Source: an uncultured Synergistales bacterium (GTDB lineage: Bacteria > Synergistota > Synergistia > Synergistales > Aminobacteriaceae). Taken from it: a DNA stretch of 33,064 nt. The DNA lies in NCBI GenBank assembly GCA_905233725.1, contig CAJOEM010000027.1, positions 1-33,064 of the forward strand. The letters are read 5' to 3'. The notes under the pieces were generated by a model, which saw nothing but the letters and a program-made list of their open reading frames with translations, ran no database searches and was not told the origin of the DNA. This document shows, in pieces, positions 1-8,311 of this stretch. Both the position numbers and the translations under genes were made by a program. Numbering within the stretch: position 1 is the first letter of the stretch; every line of letters begins with the position of its first letter.

Positions 1-766
1 TCTGCTGCCCATAATTCCAGGGATTATGATAATCGGATTTTTGGAGGTTGGGTTCACGACTTCCTCAGCAATTTCCCCGAACGTAAACGTCAATTTCTCA
101 ACGTCGGTGACTTCGTAATAAGAGTTCGCGCTCGCAATATCCTGCATGAAACGTCTGCCAAATTCGAGATCTTCTCCTGTCAAACTGTGAAAGAATCCCA
201 AAGTGTAAATATTATATTTCGCCTTGAGTTCCTGAGCAGTATTGTACGCAGAATTTGCATATTCGTAATACCAATAATCATTGTAAGTGTAATGACCGTC
301 TGACGTGTACACGCCTCTTTCTGGTAAACCGTCGGAGCAAAGTACGATATTTTTCACAGCGTTCGAGTTCGTAACTGTGTCCAGAAGATTGCCAGCCATT
401 TCGAGAGCGTCGTTAGTATTCGTTCCACCGCCAGCATAAAGTCCGTCTATACAGGCATTCAAAACGGAAATATCGTTCGTGAATTGACACTTAACTTCAG
501 CATATGACTCTAAAGCAACGATTGCTACGTTATTATTGCCAGTTGTAGCGTGTATTTTCTGGCAAAAAACTTTCGCGGCTTCCTTTTGAACTTCAAACGG
601 TGTGCCAGACATACTCCCCGACGTATCCAGCACCAGCACGACGTATCTGTCAGTTACAGATGCTGCCGAAGCTTCCCCACCCCCAACAGAGCGAGACAAC
701 CAACAATGCAACTACAAAGAGCTGTACTTTACAAAAAACTTTCTTAGCGCTTATGTTCATATTCAT
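1..766 (-). CDS. Secreted VWA-domain protein, partial and frameshifted, possible hydrolase fusion
   Basis: The minus strand encodes a signal peptide from the ATG at 766 (hydrophobic core FVVALLVVSLC) behind a good ribosome site, GGAGGTG at 774-780. In that frame translation stops after about 39 codons. The rest of the protein lies in another frame that joins at the run CCCCACCCCC (plus strand 675-684); removing one G there would give a signal peptide ending near EASAAS. The mature part is a von Willebrand A domain: DTSGSMSG is the metal-binding MIDAS motif, with GGGTNTND and CSDGLPE as the later metal loops. Beyond the domain the frame runs off the window at NPIIIPGIMGSR, which resembles the first strand and oxyanion loop of LCAT-like alpha/beta hydrolases. 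The VWA call is firm and the hydrolase is inferred. The frameshift may be real decay, phase variation or a sequence error. Confidence 0.8.
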
Positions 767-804
767 ATACGAACACCTCCTACAAAAATTTATAAATTAT
801 TGTG

Positions 805-833
805 ATTTTACACGACAAAAAATACTTTTGCAA
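805..833 (-). promoter_or_regulatory. Promoter of the VWA gene
   Basis: On the minus strand TTGCAA (828-833) and TAAAAT (805-810) are separated by exactly 17 bases, and the start codon lies 38 bases past the -10. The same TTGCAA/17/TARAAT pattern precedes each Mrr-type gene at the other end of the window. Confidence 0.6.
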
Positions 834-848
834 TGAGTAATTCTCATT
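832..848. promoter_or_regulatory. Palindrome between divergent promoters, Fur-like operator candidate
   Basis: AATGAG-TAATT-CTCATT is a perfect 6-base inverted repeat with a 5-base centre. It overlaps the -35 of the leftward VWA promoter and lies about 22 bases upstream of the -35 of the rightward transporter promoter. The right half (ATTCTCATT) is that of many Fur boxes, but the left half and the spacing do not fit a classic 19-base box. An iron-linked regulator is inferred from the transporter family only. Confidence 0.35.
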
Positions 849-870
849 TTGAAATTCGCGCGAAATACCG

Positions 871-899
871 TTGATTCAAATCGCACGCTGAGCTAGAAT
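871..899 (+). promoter_or_regulatory. Promoter of the ABC importer operon
   Basis: TTGATT at 871-876 and TAGAAT at 894-899 have a 17-base spacer and lie 42 bases before the first start codon. No other promoter-like pair is obvious in the gap, and the five genes that follow are nearly contiguous. Confidence 0.55.
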
Positions 900-941
900 T
901 TACGCATAATATTTTTTACACGTTAGGAGCGTTTGATAGTT

Positions 942-2231
942 ATGAAAAAGTTTGTTTTAGCGATTATGATTTTCGCAGTTATGTTCGGGATTTGCTCGGT
1001 CGCTTGTGCGGCATCGGTTGCTGATGTCATCAAGCAGGCTCAGGGCATGTCCAACGAGGAGCTTTATCGCAAGGCAATCGAGGAATCCAGCGGCAAAAAA
1101 TTCGTCGCAATCGGCAATTCAAGTCGCGGAAAAACTGCTCTGGCATCGTTCGTGAAAATGTTGCAGCAGATCGAGCCATCGTACAAACTCGAAGAAGATT
1201 GGGGTCAGCCCAAGAATAACACGATTTTCGAGGCTTTGAACGCTGACGTTAATAGCGCGAATCCGGTCTACGCAATGACGCTGATTCAAGACGGAAACCA
1301 GATTAAAAGCAAAATGTTGGATACCGGCGTGTTGCTGAATTTCGTTCCTAAAGAATGGCTCGAAGCTCCGGGACTTGCACGCGAAAATAACGAGTTCCCG
1401 TTAGCATTGCAGACGCTGAATAAAGTCTTCATGTTCAATAACGTCGGCGGTGCGAAATTCGATAACATGTGGGATTTCGTCGCGGAAGATCAAAAACCGT
1501 TATTCATGGGCGTAAATAGCGAACTCGTCGGCAAAAATGCTCTTTACATGATGACCAGTGACAAATACGCAACATGGATAAAAGAAGCTTACGAGAAATT
1601 ATCACCCGAACGTCAGGCTGAATACGCGGAATTAATCGAAGATATGCAGAACGACGCTGACGAACTTGGTATCAAAGGCGAAAACGCAAAGTACGGCTTA
1701 ACCTGGGTGTATCTGTGGTGCGAGAAGTATAATCAGGAAACAGACGACGGTCCAATTTGCACAACACTAGTCACGAAGAGTGCAGCAGGCAGATCAGGAT
1801 TAATCGTTTACTCGAAATTGCGCTCGGTCGAGGAAACTGGCGAAAGTTCCGTTAATAATATAACTGTCGCAGCGTATCAGGATAATTACGAAGGCATCGG
1901 CGGTTACGCGTACAAACATTATCTTATGCTCACAAAGACAAGTCCGTTACCGTGGACAGCGTGTGCTTTCATCGCGTACATGACAACAACTCACGACGGA
2001 TTCGCAGCTTGGGGCAAAGATATGGGCGGCTATGCTCCGGTCCCTGCGTGCATGCAGGATCACAGTCACGACGGCTACGTTGACGGCGAGAACAAATTCC
2101 CAGTCAAAAACGACCGCGGCTATGATTGGTGGCTCAACAAAGGCAGACTTGTCGTTGAAGATCCGACATATTGCGCTTCAGTCTCCGGAGTTATGAGCGA
2201 ATGGATCGACGGAATCATTGCGCATAAATAA
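942..2231 (+). CDS. ABC transporter substrate-binding protein (type II, iron/phosphonate-like)
   Basis: This is a periplasmic solute-binding protein of about 429 residues, the first gene of a five-gene ABC importer operon. The ATG at 942 is preferred over the upstream in-frame TTG at 933 because AGGAG at 925-929 precedes it at a spacing seen elsewhere here, and because a standard signal peptide follows (MKKFVLAIMIFAVMFGI, ending CSVACAA). There is no lipobox, so the mature protein should be soluble. The C-terminal half has motifs typical of this class, such as the PLPWTACAFIAYMTT stretch, where short-lived substrate-bound forms usually close. The permease starts 2 bases after the stop. The ligand is not readable: ferric iron, 2-aminoethylphosphonate or another small anion are possible from the transporter family. 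The operon carries a second, shorter binding protein. Confidence 0.8.
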   Translation: MKKFVLAIMIFAVMFGICSVACAASVADVIKQAQGMSNEELYRKAIEESSGKKFVAIGNSSRGKTALASFVKMLQQIEPSYKLEEDWGQPKNNTIFEALNADVNSANPVYAMTLIQDGNQIKSKMLDTGVLLNFVPKEWLEAPGLARENNEFPLALQTLNKVFMFNNVGGAKFDNMWDFVAEDQKPLFMGVNSELVGKNALYMMTSDKYATWIKEAYEKLSPERQAEYAELIEDMQNDADELGIKGENAKYGLTWVYLWCEKYNQETDDGPICTTLVTKSAAGRSGLIVYSKLRSVEETGESSVNNITVAAYQDNYEGIGGYAYKHYLMLTKTSPLPWTACAFIAYMTTTHDGFAAWGKDMGGYAPVPACMQDHSHDGYVDGENKFPVKNDRGYDWWLNKGRLVVEDPTYCASVSGVMSEWIDGIIAHK

Positions 2232-2233
2232 TC

Positions 2234-4114
2234 ATGAGTAATAATACATCACGGCCCGGCAGTCTGAGTAAACGGCTCAACCGGGTCAAAACTTACCTGT
2301 CAAAGCCACAGAACGCAATTTTGCTGGCGTTGGGAATTATGCTCACAATTACGACCGTGTTCCCGATGATAACAATTTTGCGCGATACGGTTTTGATTCA
2401 CCCGGGCAGCAAGGACGCTGTCGGGACTGCGTTGGAATCCAGTTTCGATTTTGGCTCTGAAAAACTGACGAGCTATAACTGGACGAATCTCTTCACCGGC
2501 ACGATAACGACACGTGTTGGCAGAACCAGAGTTACGCGCAGTGTTGCAGATGTGTATCTATGGACACCGCTGTTAAATTCGGTCTTGATTAGCATATTTG
2601 CCTGTTTCGGCTCGATTCTTTACGGCGGAATTTTTGCGTATCTTGTCACTCGAACGAATCTCAAGTGCAAAAAATATCTCAGCTCGATATTTATCTTCCC
2701 GTATATAATGCCTCAATGGACGTTAGCTGTCGTCTGGCAAAATTTATTCAACTCGAATGTCGTCACCGGCGGTTCAAACGGATTACTTGCGAATATGTTC
2801 GGGATCACGATGCCTCAATGGTGGTGTGAGGGAATTTTTCCGGTCTCGGTTGTGCTGGCGATTCACTACGCGCCATTTGCGTATATATTAATCGGCGGAA
2901 TTTTTCGCAACATGGACGCTAATCTTGAAGAAGCTGCTACGATACTAAACAGCCCTCGTTGGAAGACGTTTCTGAGAGTAACGCTGCCGTTGATTAAGCC
3001 CGCAATTCTTAGCACGATTCTGCTGGTGTTTTCGAGTGCGATGGGCTCGTATCCGATTCCGCATTACCTGAAGCTCAACACGCTAAGCACCCAATACGTA
3101 GCCATGAAAGGTGATCGTATCGGTCAAGCAAGTATCTTAGCCGTAATCATGATGCTGTTCGGCTTCATAATCCTGATAATCAATCAGCGCACAACTTCAG
3201 GACGCAAGAATTTCACGACTGTAACCGGTAAATCCGGGCAAACCAGTGTCGTAAATCTGAGAGCCTGGAAATATATCCTGTCTGTAATCCTGATTCTCAC
3301 AACTTTAGCTACGGGAATTTTGCCTATAGTTTTATTTGCAATCGAGACGTTCTTGCCTAATCCGGGAGATTATTCGTTCTTGACAAATGCTTCGAGCTTA
3401 ACAAGCAAATGGTGGCTTACGTCTGAGAATATCACCGAGAGCGGCATGTACGGTAACAAAGGCATATTGTATAATCAACAAATTTGGAACGCTTTTGCAG
3501 GCACGCTGTTTGTTGCGATATGTTGCGCACTTGTCGCAGGAACGATTGGTACTCTTGTAGGCTACTGTGTCAGCAAAAACCGCCGCAGTAAATGGGCTGC
3601 GTATGTGAATAACATGGCGTTCTTGCCGTATTTGATGCCGTCCTTGGCTGTTGGTGTAGCGTTCTTCGTCGTGGGCTCTAACATGGGTCTGTATGATACG
3701 TTCTTGCTGTTAATCCTGGCTGGAACAGTGAAATACATTCCGTTTGCAAGCCGCAGCGCGTTGAATTCCATGATGCAGTTATCCGGCGAACTTGAAGAAG
3801 CTGCGATTATACTCGACATTCCCTGGTGGAAACGCATGACTCAGATTATAATTCCGATTCAGAAAACGTCGATTATAAGCGGCTATCTGCTGCCGTTCAT
3901 GACGTGTCTGCGAGAATTGACGCTGTTCATGTTATTATGCGGTCAGGGAAGGATTATCACGACGATGCTGGATTACTTCGATGAGATGGGTCTATACGCA
4001 TTCTCAAGCGGAATTAACTTGATATTGATCGTCTCGATTTTGATATTTAACTATTTTGTGAACAAGCTGACCGGTGCAAGTCTTGATTCTGGTATCGGCG
4101 GCGGCAAAAAGTAA
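2234..4114 (+). CDS. ABC transporter permease, double-length (FbpB-like)
   Basis: This inner-membrane permease of 626 residues carries two fused binding-protein-dependent permease domains. Each has the cytoplasmic EAA loop that docks on the ATPase: LEEAATILNSPRWK near residue 233 and LEEAAIILDIPWWK near residue 519. Many hydrophobic segments are evident, from residue 30 (AILLALGIMLTITTVFP) to the C terminus. The fused layout is typical of ferric-iron and related importers (FbpB/AfuB/ThiP class). Extracytoplasmic loops after the first helix of each half are long. It starts 2 bases after the binding-protein gene and is followed 16 bases later by the ATPase gene, so the three should be co-translated. 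The ligand is not determinable from the permease. Confidence 0.88.
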   Translation: MSNNTSRPGSLSKRLNRVKTYLSKPQNAILLALGIMLTITTVFPMITILRDTVLIHPGSKDAVGTALESSFDFGSEKLTSYNWTNLFTGTITTRVGRTRVTRSVADVYLWTPLLNSVLISIFACFGSILYGGIFAYLVTRTNLKCKKYLSSIFIFPYIMPQWTLAVVWQNLFNSNVVTGGSNGLLANMFGITMPQWWCEGIFPVSVVLAIHYAPFAYILIGGIFRNMDANLEEAATILNSPRWKTFLRVTLPLIKPAILSTILLVFSSAMGSYPIPHYLKLNTLSTQYVAMKGDRIGQASILAVIMMLFGFIILIINQRTTSGRKNFTTVTGKSGQTSVVNLRAWKYILSVILILTTLATGILPIVLFAIETFLPNPGDYSFLTNASSLTSKWWLTSENITESGMYGNKGILYNQQIWNAFAGTLFVAICCALVAGTIGTLVGYCVSKNRRSKWAAYVNNMAFLPYLMPSLAVGVAFFVVGSNMGLYDTFLLLILAGTVKYIPFASRSALNSMMQLSGELEEAAIILDIPWWKRMTQIIIPIQKTSIISGYLLPFMTCLRELTLFMLLCGQGRIITTMLDYFDEMGLYAFSSGINLILIVSILIFNYFVNKLTGASLDSGIGGGKK

Positions 4115-4130
4115 TTAGGGAGAATAGATT

Positions 4131-5474
4131 ATGGCAAGAATTGAATTAAAGAACGTAACGAAGCGTTGGGGCGGCTACTACGCTGTCGAACACCTGGATC
4201 TAAACATCGAGGAGAACGCTTTTGTTACACTGCTTGGACCTTCAGGCTGCGGGAAAACTACGACGCTGCGAATGATTGCAGGGCTCGAAACTCCGACTGA
4301 AGGACGCATTACGATTGACGACACAGTTATGTTTGACAGCGAACTGGGGATTAACATTCCGCCGAATAAGCGACGTGTTGGCTTCCTGTTCCAGAATTAC
4401 GCGCTGTGGCCTAACATGACGGTCTACCAGAATATCGCGTTCGGACTTAGCAATATTAACGAACCCGGAGTCTACGTGAACGATGCCGGTGAAGTTGTGC
4501 GTGATGGTCAGGACAAGAGCAAGTTGACGCTCACAAAAGACGAGATCAAACGCGTAATCGATCGTGTAAGTGCAATAGTGAAAATCGGTCCGTTTCTTGA
4601 ACGCTATCCCAGCGAATTATCCGGCGGTCAACAGCAGCGTGTCGCTATTGCAAGAACTCTGGCTCCAAGTCCGAAAGTTCTGTTCATGGACGAGCCGCTG
4701 AGTAATCTTGACGCGAAATTGAGGCTTGAGATGCGCTCGGAATTACAGCGATTGCATTTGAGCACGGGTTCGACGTTCGTTTACGTTACTCATGACCAGA
4801 TGGAAGCTATGACACTCGCTACGAAAATTTGCCTGATTGATAACGCTAGATTGCAGCAATACGATGAGCCTTTGACGATTTACTCGCAGCCAAGAAACTT
4901 GTTCGTTGCGGATTTCGTCGGTAATCCGGCTGTGAATTTCATCGAGGCTACAGGTGTGCAAAACGCTTCAGATTCGAGTTCGAGTATCGAGCTGGAATTT
5001 CTTGACGGCTTCAAAGGCAAGTTCGTTCCTGAATCAGGCGTAGATCTCGAGGCGTGGCATAATCATGAGGCGAAGTTACAGGCTGAAGATGAGGCTAAAC
5101 GTCGCGGTTATGTCGAGAAAACGAATAAAGACCTGCCGTTCAAGTATAATATAGCGCGCGTTCATGAACCGGAACAAACACAGACTAAGCAGCTCACTCA
5201 TAATGATTTCGTAATCGGCATTCGTCCGGAATTTATCAAGCTGAGTGATGACGGCAAAATCGAAGGTGAAGTATTCAGTGCAATGCCTACAGGTATGGAA
5301 ACTACGTTGAAGATTCGCGTGGGGAATTTCCTGTTGACGGCTGTTGCGTTTGGCGAGATGTTTTACAAAATTGGAACAAAAGTTCGCATGGATTTCTCCG
5401 GTCACAGAATTATGCTGTTCAGTCGCGAGAATGGAATGCGAATAACTAATGGGGAGTTGATAATAAATGCGTAA
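4131..5474 (+). CDS. ABC transporter ATP-binding protein (FbpC/PotA-like)
   Basis: This 447-residue cytoplasmic ATPase powers the importer. Walker A is GPSGCGKTT (residues 36-44), the Q-loop Gln is 88, the signature LSGGQQQR is at 163-170, Walker B is VLFMDEPL with Glu188, and the H-loop His is 221. A C-terminal TOBE-type region follows from about residue 265. It is longer than the usual 350 or so because of a charged, Gly/Asp/Lys-rich insertion at about 108-138, between Q-loop and signature, and a Lys/Glu-rich stretch near 310-345 in the C-terminal region. It is preceded by AGGGAG and overlaps the next gene by 8 bases. It is the only ATPase in an operon with two permease genes, so it may serve both. 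Confidence 0.9.
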   Translation: MARIELKNVTKRWGGYYAVEHLDLNIEENAFVTLLGPSGCGKTTTLRMIAGLETPTEGRITIDDTVMFDSELGINIPPNKRRVGFLFQNYALWPNMTVYQNIAFGLSNINEPGVYVNDAGEVVRDGQDKSKLTLTKDEIKRVIDRVSAIVKIGPFLERYPSELSGGQQQRVAIARTLAPSPKVLFMDEPLSNLDAKLRLEMRSELQRLHLSTGSTFVYVTHDQMEAMTLATKICLIDNARLQQYDEPLTIYSQPRNLFVADFVGNPAVNFIEATGVQNASDSSSSIELEFLDGFKGKFVPESGVDLEAWHNHEAKLQAEDEAKRRGYVEKTNKDLPFKYNIARVHEPEQTQTKQLTHNDFVIGIRPEFIKLSDDGKIEGEVFSAMPTGMETTLKIRVGNFLLTAVAFGEMFYKIGTKVRMDFSGHRIMLFSRENGMRITNGELIINA

Positions 5475-6471
5475 ATTTATGATTATGGTTATGGCGTTAA
5501 TGTTGATGTTTTTTGCTTCAGAAGCTTTCGCGGCGAAACCTAAAGTCGTGATTTATACGTCTATGTACGAGGACGTAATCGAGGCTATGACACAAACTTT
5601 ACAAGAGAAATTCCCGGATTATGACGTCGAATTTTTCTACGGAGGCACGGGAACTCTGCAGGCGAAAATTGCTGCCGAACTCGATGCGAAGAAACTTGGC
5701 TGTGATATGCTCATGGTTGCGGATCCGTCGTATTCGCTCGAACTCAAGCAAATGGGAATTTTGCACGCGTATGTCTCTGAGCAGGCGAAGAATCTTGCGC
5801 TTGATTACGATCCCGAAGGTTACTGGTATCCTGTGCGGAATCTCAACATGGTTTTGGCTTTCAATCCTGAGAATTATTCGCGAGAGAATTTGCCCAAAAC
5901 TTTCAAAGAATTTGCGTATAATTCTGACCTGAAAGCTGCGATTTCCATGCCGAATCCGCTGACAGCCGGAACAGCTCTTGTTGCAATCTCGGCTCTGAAG
6001 GACAAGTACGGCTATGAATATTTCGACAAGTTGTCAGAGAATCGCGTCATGGTTGAGTCCGGTTCAGTTGCGTTGACAAAGCTCGAAACAGGTGAATGCA
6101 AAGTCATCATGATACTCGAAGAATCCGTCTTGAAAAAACGCGAGGAAGAAGACAGTGCTCTCGAAGTGATTTATCCCGAAGATGGCGTGATTTGCGTTCC
6201 GTCACCGATTATGACGATTAATGATAAATACAGCGCACACGCTAATTCGAAAATATGCGAGGAATTAACGGACTGGTTCTTGTCACCCGAGGGTCAGAGT
6301 TATATCGTAAAAGGCTGGATGCACTCGGTTCTGAAGAATCCGCCGGCTATTCCGTATGATTCGATTAATACCGCAGAAATTTTCACGAGAGCTATGCCTG
6401 TCGATTGGGTGAAATGTCTTGCTGAACGTACTGAGTTGAGAACGAATTTTGAAGATCGTGTCAAGAAATAA
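5467..6471 (+). CDS. Second ABC substrate-binding protein (AfuA/FutA-like)
   Basis: This is a 334-residue periplasmic binding protein with a signal peptide (MRKFMIMVMALMLMFFASEA, cleavage near AFAA). The mature start KPKVVIYTSMYEDVIEAM resembles iron-binding and phosphonate-binding type II proteins, in which VVIYTS begins the first strand. It is shorter than the first binding protein of the operon and not obviously a duplicate of it. Its ATG overlaps the ATPase gene by 8 bases, with GGGGAG upstream inside that gene, so translation is probably coupled. The second permease gene begins before its stop. The arrangement suggests a second import half-system sharing the ATPase. The ligand is unknown. 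Confidence 0.85.
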   Translation: MRKFMIMVMALMLMFFASEAFAAKPKVVIYTSMYEDVIEAMTQTLQEKFPDYDVEFFYGGTGTLQAKIAAELDAKKLGCDMLMVADPSYSLELKQMGILHAYVSEQAKNLALDYDPEGYWYPVRNLNMVLAFNPENYSRENLPKTFKEFAYNSDLKAAISMPNPLTAGTALVAISALKDKYGYEYFDKLSENRVMVESGSVALTKLETGECKVIMILEESVLKKREEEDSALEVIYPEDGVICVPSPIMTINDKYSAHANSKICEELTDWFLSPEGQSYIVKGWMHSVLKNPPAIPYDSINTAEIFTRAMPVDWVKCLAERTELRTNFEDRVKK

Positions 6472-8134
6472 TAGCAATCTGAGCAATCTGGATGTAAAGA
6501 TCGTATTGATATTTGCGATCGTTGCTTTCTTAGTAATATTCAGTGTTCTGCCGATGAGCTATCTGGTATTCAGGTCGTTCATCGGTGGAGCTGAATCCTT
6601 CGGTAGAATTTACACGAATACTCTTAACTGGAACGCTCTCAAGAATACGCTTGTTACAGCGAGCCTGTCGATGATATTCGGTGTAATGATTGCATTCCCG
6701 TTAGCCTGGTTAGTTGGCAGAACGGATATGTACGGGCGAAAATTTTTCCGGACGCTGTTTGTCATGACATACATGGTGCCGCCGTATGTTGGAGCTATGG
6801 CTTGGCTGCGATTGCTGAATCCGAGAGTTGGTACTTTGAACGTATTAATCGCGAATTTTCTGGGATTATCTGAGAACCCGTTTAATATTTACAGCATTCC
6901 AGGATTAGTATTCGTTTTGACGACGTTTTATTATCCATACGCATTCATAACGATCTCGCGCTCAATGGAAAAAATGGATCCGTCACTCGAAGAAGCTGCG
7001 AAAATTTCCGGTGCCGGCACTGTGAGAACTCTCTTGAAAATTACGCTGCCGGTCATGTTGCCTTCGATAGTTGCGTCTGGCTTGCTGGTATTCATCGCGG
7101 CTGCGTCATGTTACGGGATCCCGTCTATAATCGGTGCTCCAGGACAAATTGACACTGTTACGACAAGAATTATTGATTACGTTTACGTTGGAAGTTCCGA
7201 GGGTTTGAGCGATGCTGCGGCGTTGGCTGTCTCGTTAATGCTGATTGCGAATCTCGTGCTGTATTTTTCTGCGTTTGTCACGGGTGACAGGCACTACACG
7301 ACAATCTCCGGAAAATCCACTCACCCGAATATCGTCACGCTTGGCAAATGGAACATACCCGTCACGATCTGTGTGAGCATTTTCGCATTCATCGTGATAA
7401 TTCTGCCGTTCCTGACCGTAGCAATGACATCGTTCACGAAGAATCTTGGGAAAGCGTTTACACCTGAGAATCTCACGCTGCGATACTGGAATATATTATT
7501 CACGCGTAAACCGTTGCTGAACTCGCTCAAGAACAGTGTTATTTCGGCATCTGCTGCTGCTACAATCGGTGTTGGCATTTCGTGCGTGATGGCTTGGGTT
7601 GCGAATCGCACTCGAAGCAGATTCAGGGCTGTCCCAGATTTCCTGATAACTTTGGGCAGCGGTACTCCGAGTGTAGTCATAGCGTTGGCGTTAATCATGA
7701 CGATGTCGGGGCGATTTGGCCTGAATATTTACAACACGCTGCTGATCATGATAATCGCGTACGTGATCAAGTATTTGCTTATGGGAATGCGTACGATTGC
7801 TGCTGCTATGAGCCAGATTGATGCGTCACTCGAGGAAGCTGCGTTAATTTCAGGAGCGTCATGGCTGAAGAGCTTCGTGAGAGTCACGTTGCCGTTGATA
7901 GCTCCATCAGTTGTGGCAGGTTGGTTTTTGATATTCATGCCGAGCTTTTACGAGTTGACAATGTCGACGCTGCTATATTCGACCGACACCAAGACAATCG
8001 GCTACGAGTTGTTCACGTACCAGACTTATCACAGCCAACAAACAGCGAGCGCAATCGCAACAGGAATCCTGATAATCGTGATTCTCGTGAATTATGTTCT
8101 GAGCAAATTGTCCGGGGATAAATTTTCGATTTGA
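6449..8134 (+). CDS. Second double-length ABC permease (FbpB-like)
   Basis: This is an inner-membrane permease of up to 561 residues with two fused permease domains. EAA loops are LEEAAKISGAGTVRT near residue 179 and LEEAALISGASWLKS near residue 461. The listed start is a TTG at 6449, inside the previous gene; a GTG at 6458 is an alternative, and neither has a clear ribosome site, so the N terminus is uncertain by a few residues. The 23-base overlap implies coupling to the second binding protein. Compared with the first permease it lacks the long insert after helix 1 and is a diverged paralogue, not a recent copy. An imperfect hairpin right after the stop probably ends the operon. Confidence 0.87.
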   Translation: MKIVSRNNSNLSNLDVKIVLIFAIVAFLVIFSVLPMSYLVFRSFIGGAESFGRIYTNTLNWNALKNTLVTASLSMIFGVMIAFPLAWLVGRTDMYGRKFFRTLFVMTYMVPPYVGAMAWLRLLNPRVGTLNVLIANFLGLSENPFNIYSIPGLVFVLTTFYYPYAFITISRSMEKMDPSLEEAAKISGAGTVRTLLKITLPVMLPSIVASGLLVFIAAASCYGIPSIIGAPGQIDTVTTRIIDYVYVGSSEGLSDAAALAVSLMLIANLVLYFSAFVTGDRHYTTISGKSTHPNIVTLGKWNIPVTICVSIFAFIVIILPFLTVAMTSFTKNLGKAFTPENLTLRYWNILFTRKPLLNSLKNSVISASAAATIGVGISCVMAWVANRTRSRFRAVPDFLITLGSGTPSVVIALALIMTMSGRFGLNIYNTLLIMIIAYVIKYLLMGMRTIAAAMSQIDASLEEAALISGASWLKSFVRVTLPLIAPSVVAGWFLIFMPSFYELTMSTLLYSTDTKTIGYELFTYQTYHSQQTASAIATGILIIVILVNYVLSKLSGDKFSI

Positions 8135-8135
8135 C

Positions 8136-8163
8136 TTCACACTGATTCAGCGTGAAAATTTTG
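8136..8163 (+). terminator. Probable terminator of the importer operon
   Basis: TTCACACTG and CAGCGTGAA flank an ATT loop, giving eight pairs with one A/C mismatch, followed by AAAATTTT. It begins 2 bases after the last stop codon. The U tract is short, so termination may be partial. Confidence 0.45.
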
Positions 8164-8189
8164 ACAAAAATTCATGGTTAGTGTAAAAT
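8161..8189 (+). promoter_or_regulatory. Strong promoter of the Synerg-CTERM operon
   Basis: A consensus -35 TTGACA (8161-8166), a 17-base spacer and TAAAAT (8184-8189) form the best sigma-70-type promoter in the window. Transcription should begin near 8196, leaving an untranslated leader of about 115 bases. That leader holds an unused strong ribosome-site sequence, AAAGGAGGGAG (8215-8225). Confidence 0.75.
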
Positions 8190-8311
8190 CCGACATGTTT
8201 TAAATAATAGCAAGAAAGGAGGGAGTTGCAATTTGAGGGTATGAGTTTTGTTTTACGCGTTGGTAATGTTTTTTCGAAAATAATTTGATTTTGTAAGGAG
8301 ATGTTGTTTTT

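Noticed and set aside
933-941. TTG at 933 as start of the first binding protein
   Set aside because: It leaves only about 3 bases to the AGGAG and adds residues in front of a standard MKK signal peptide.
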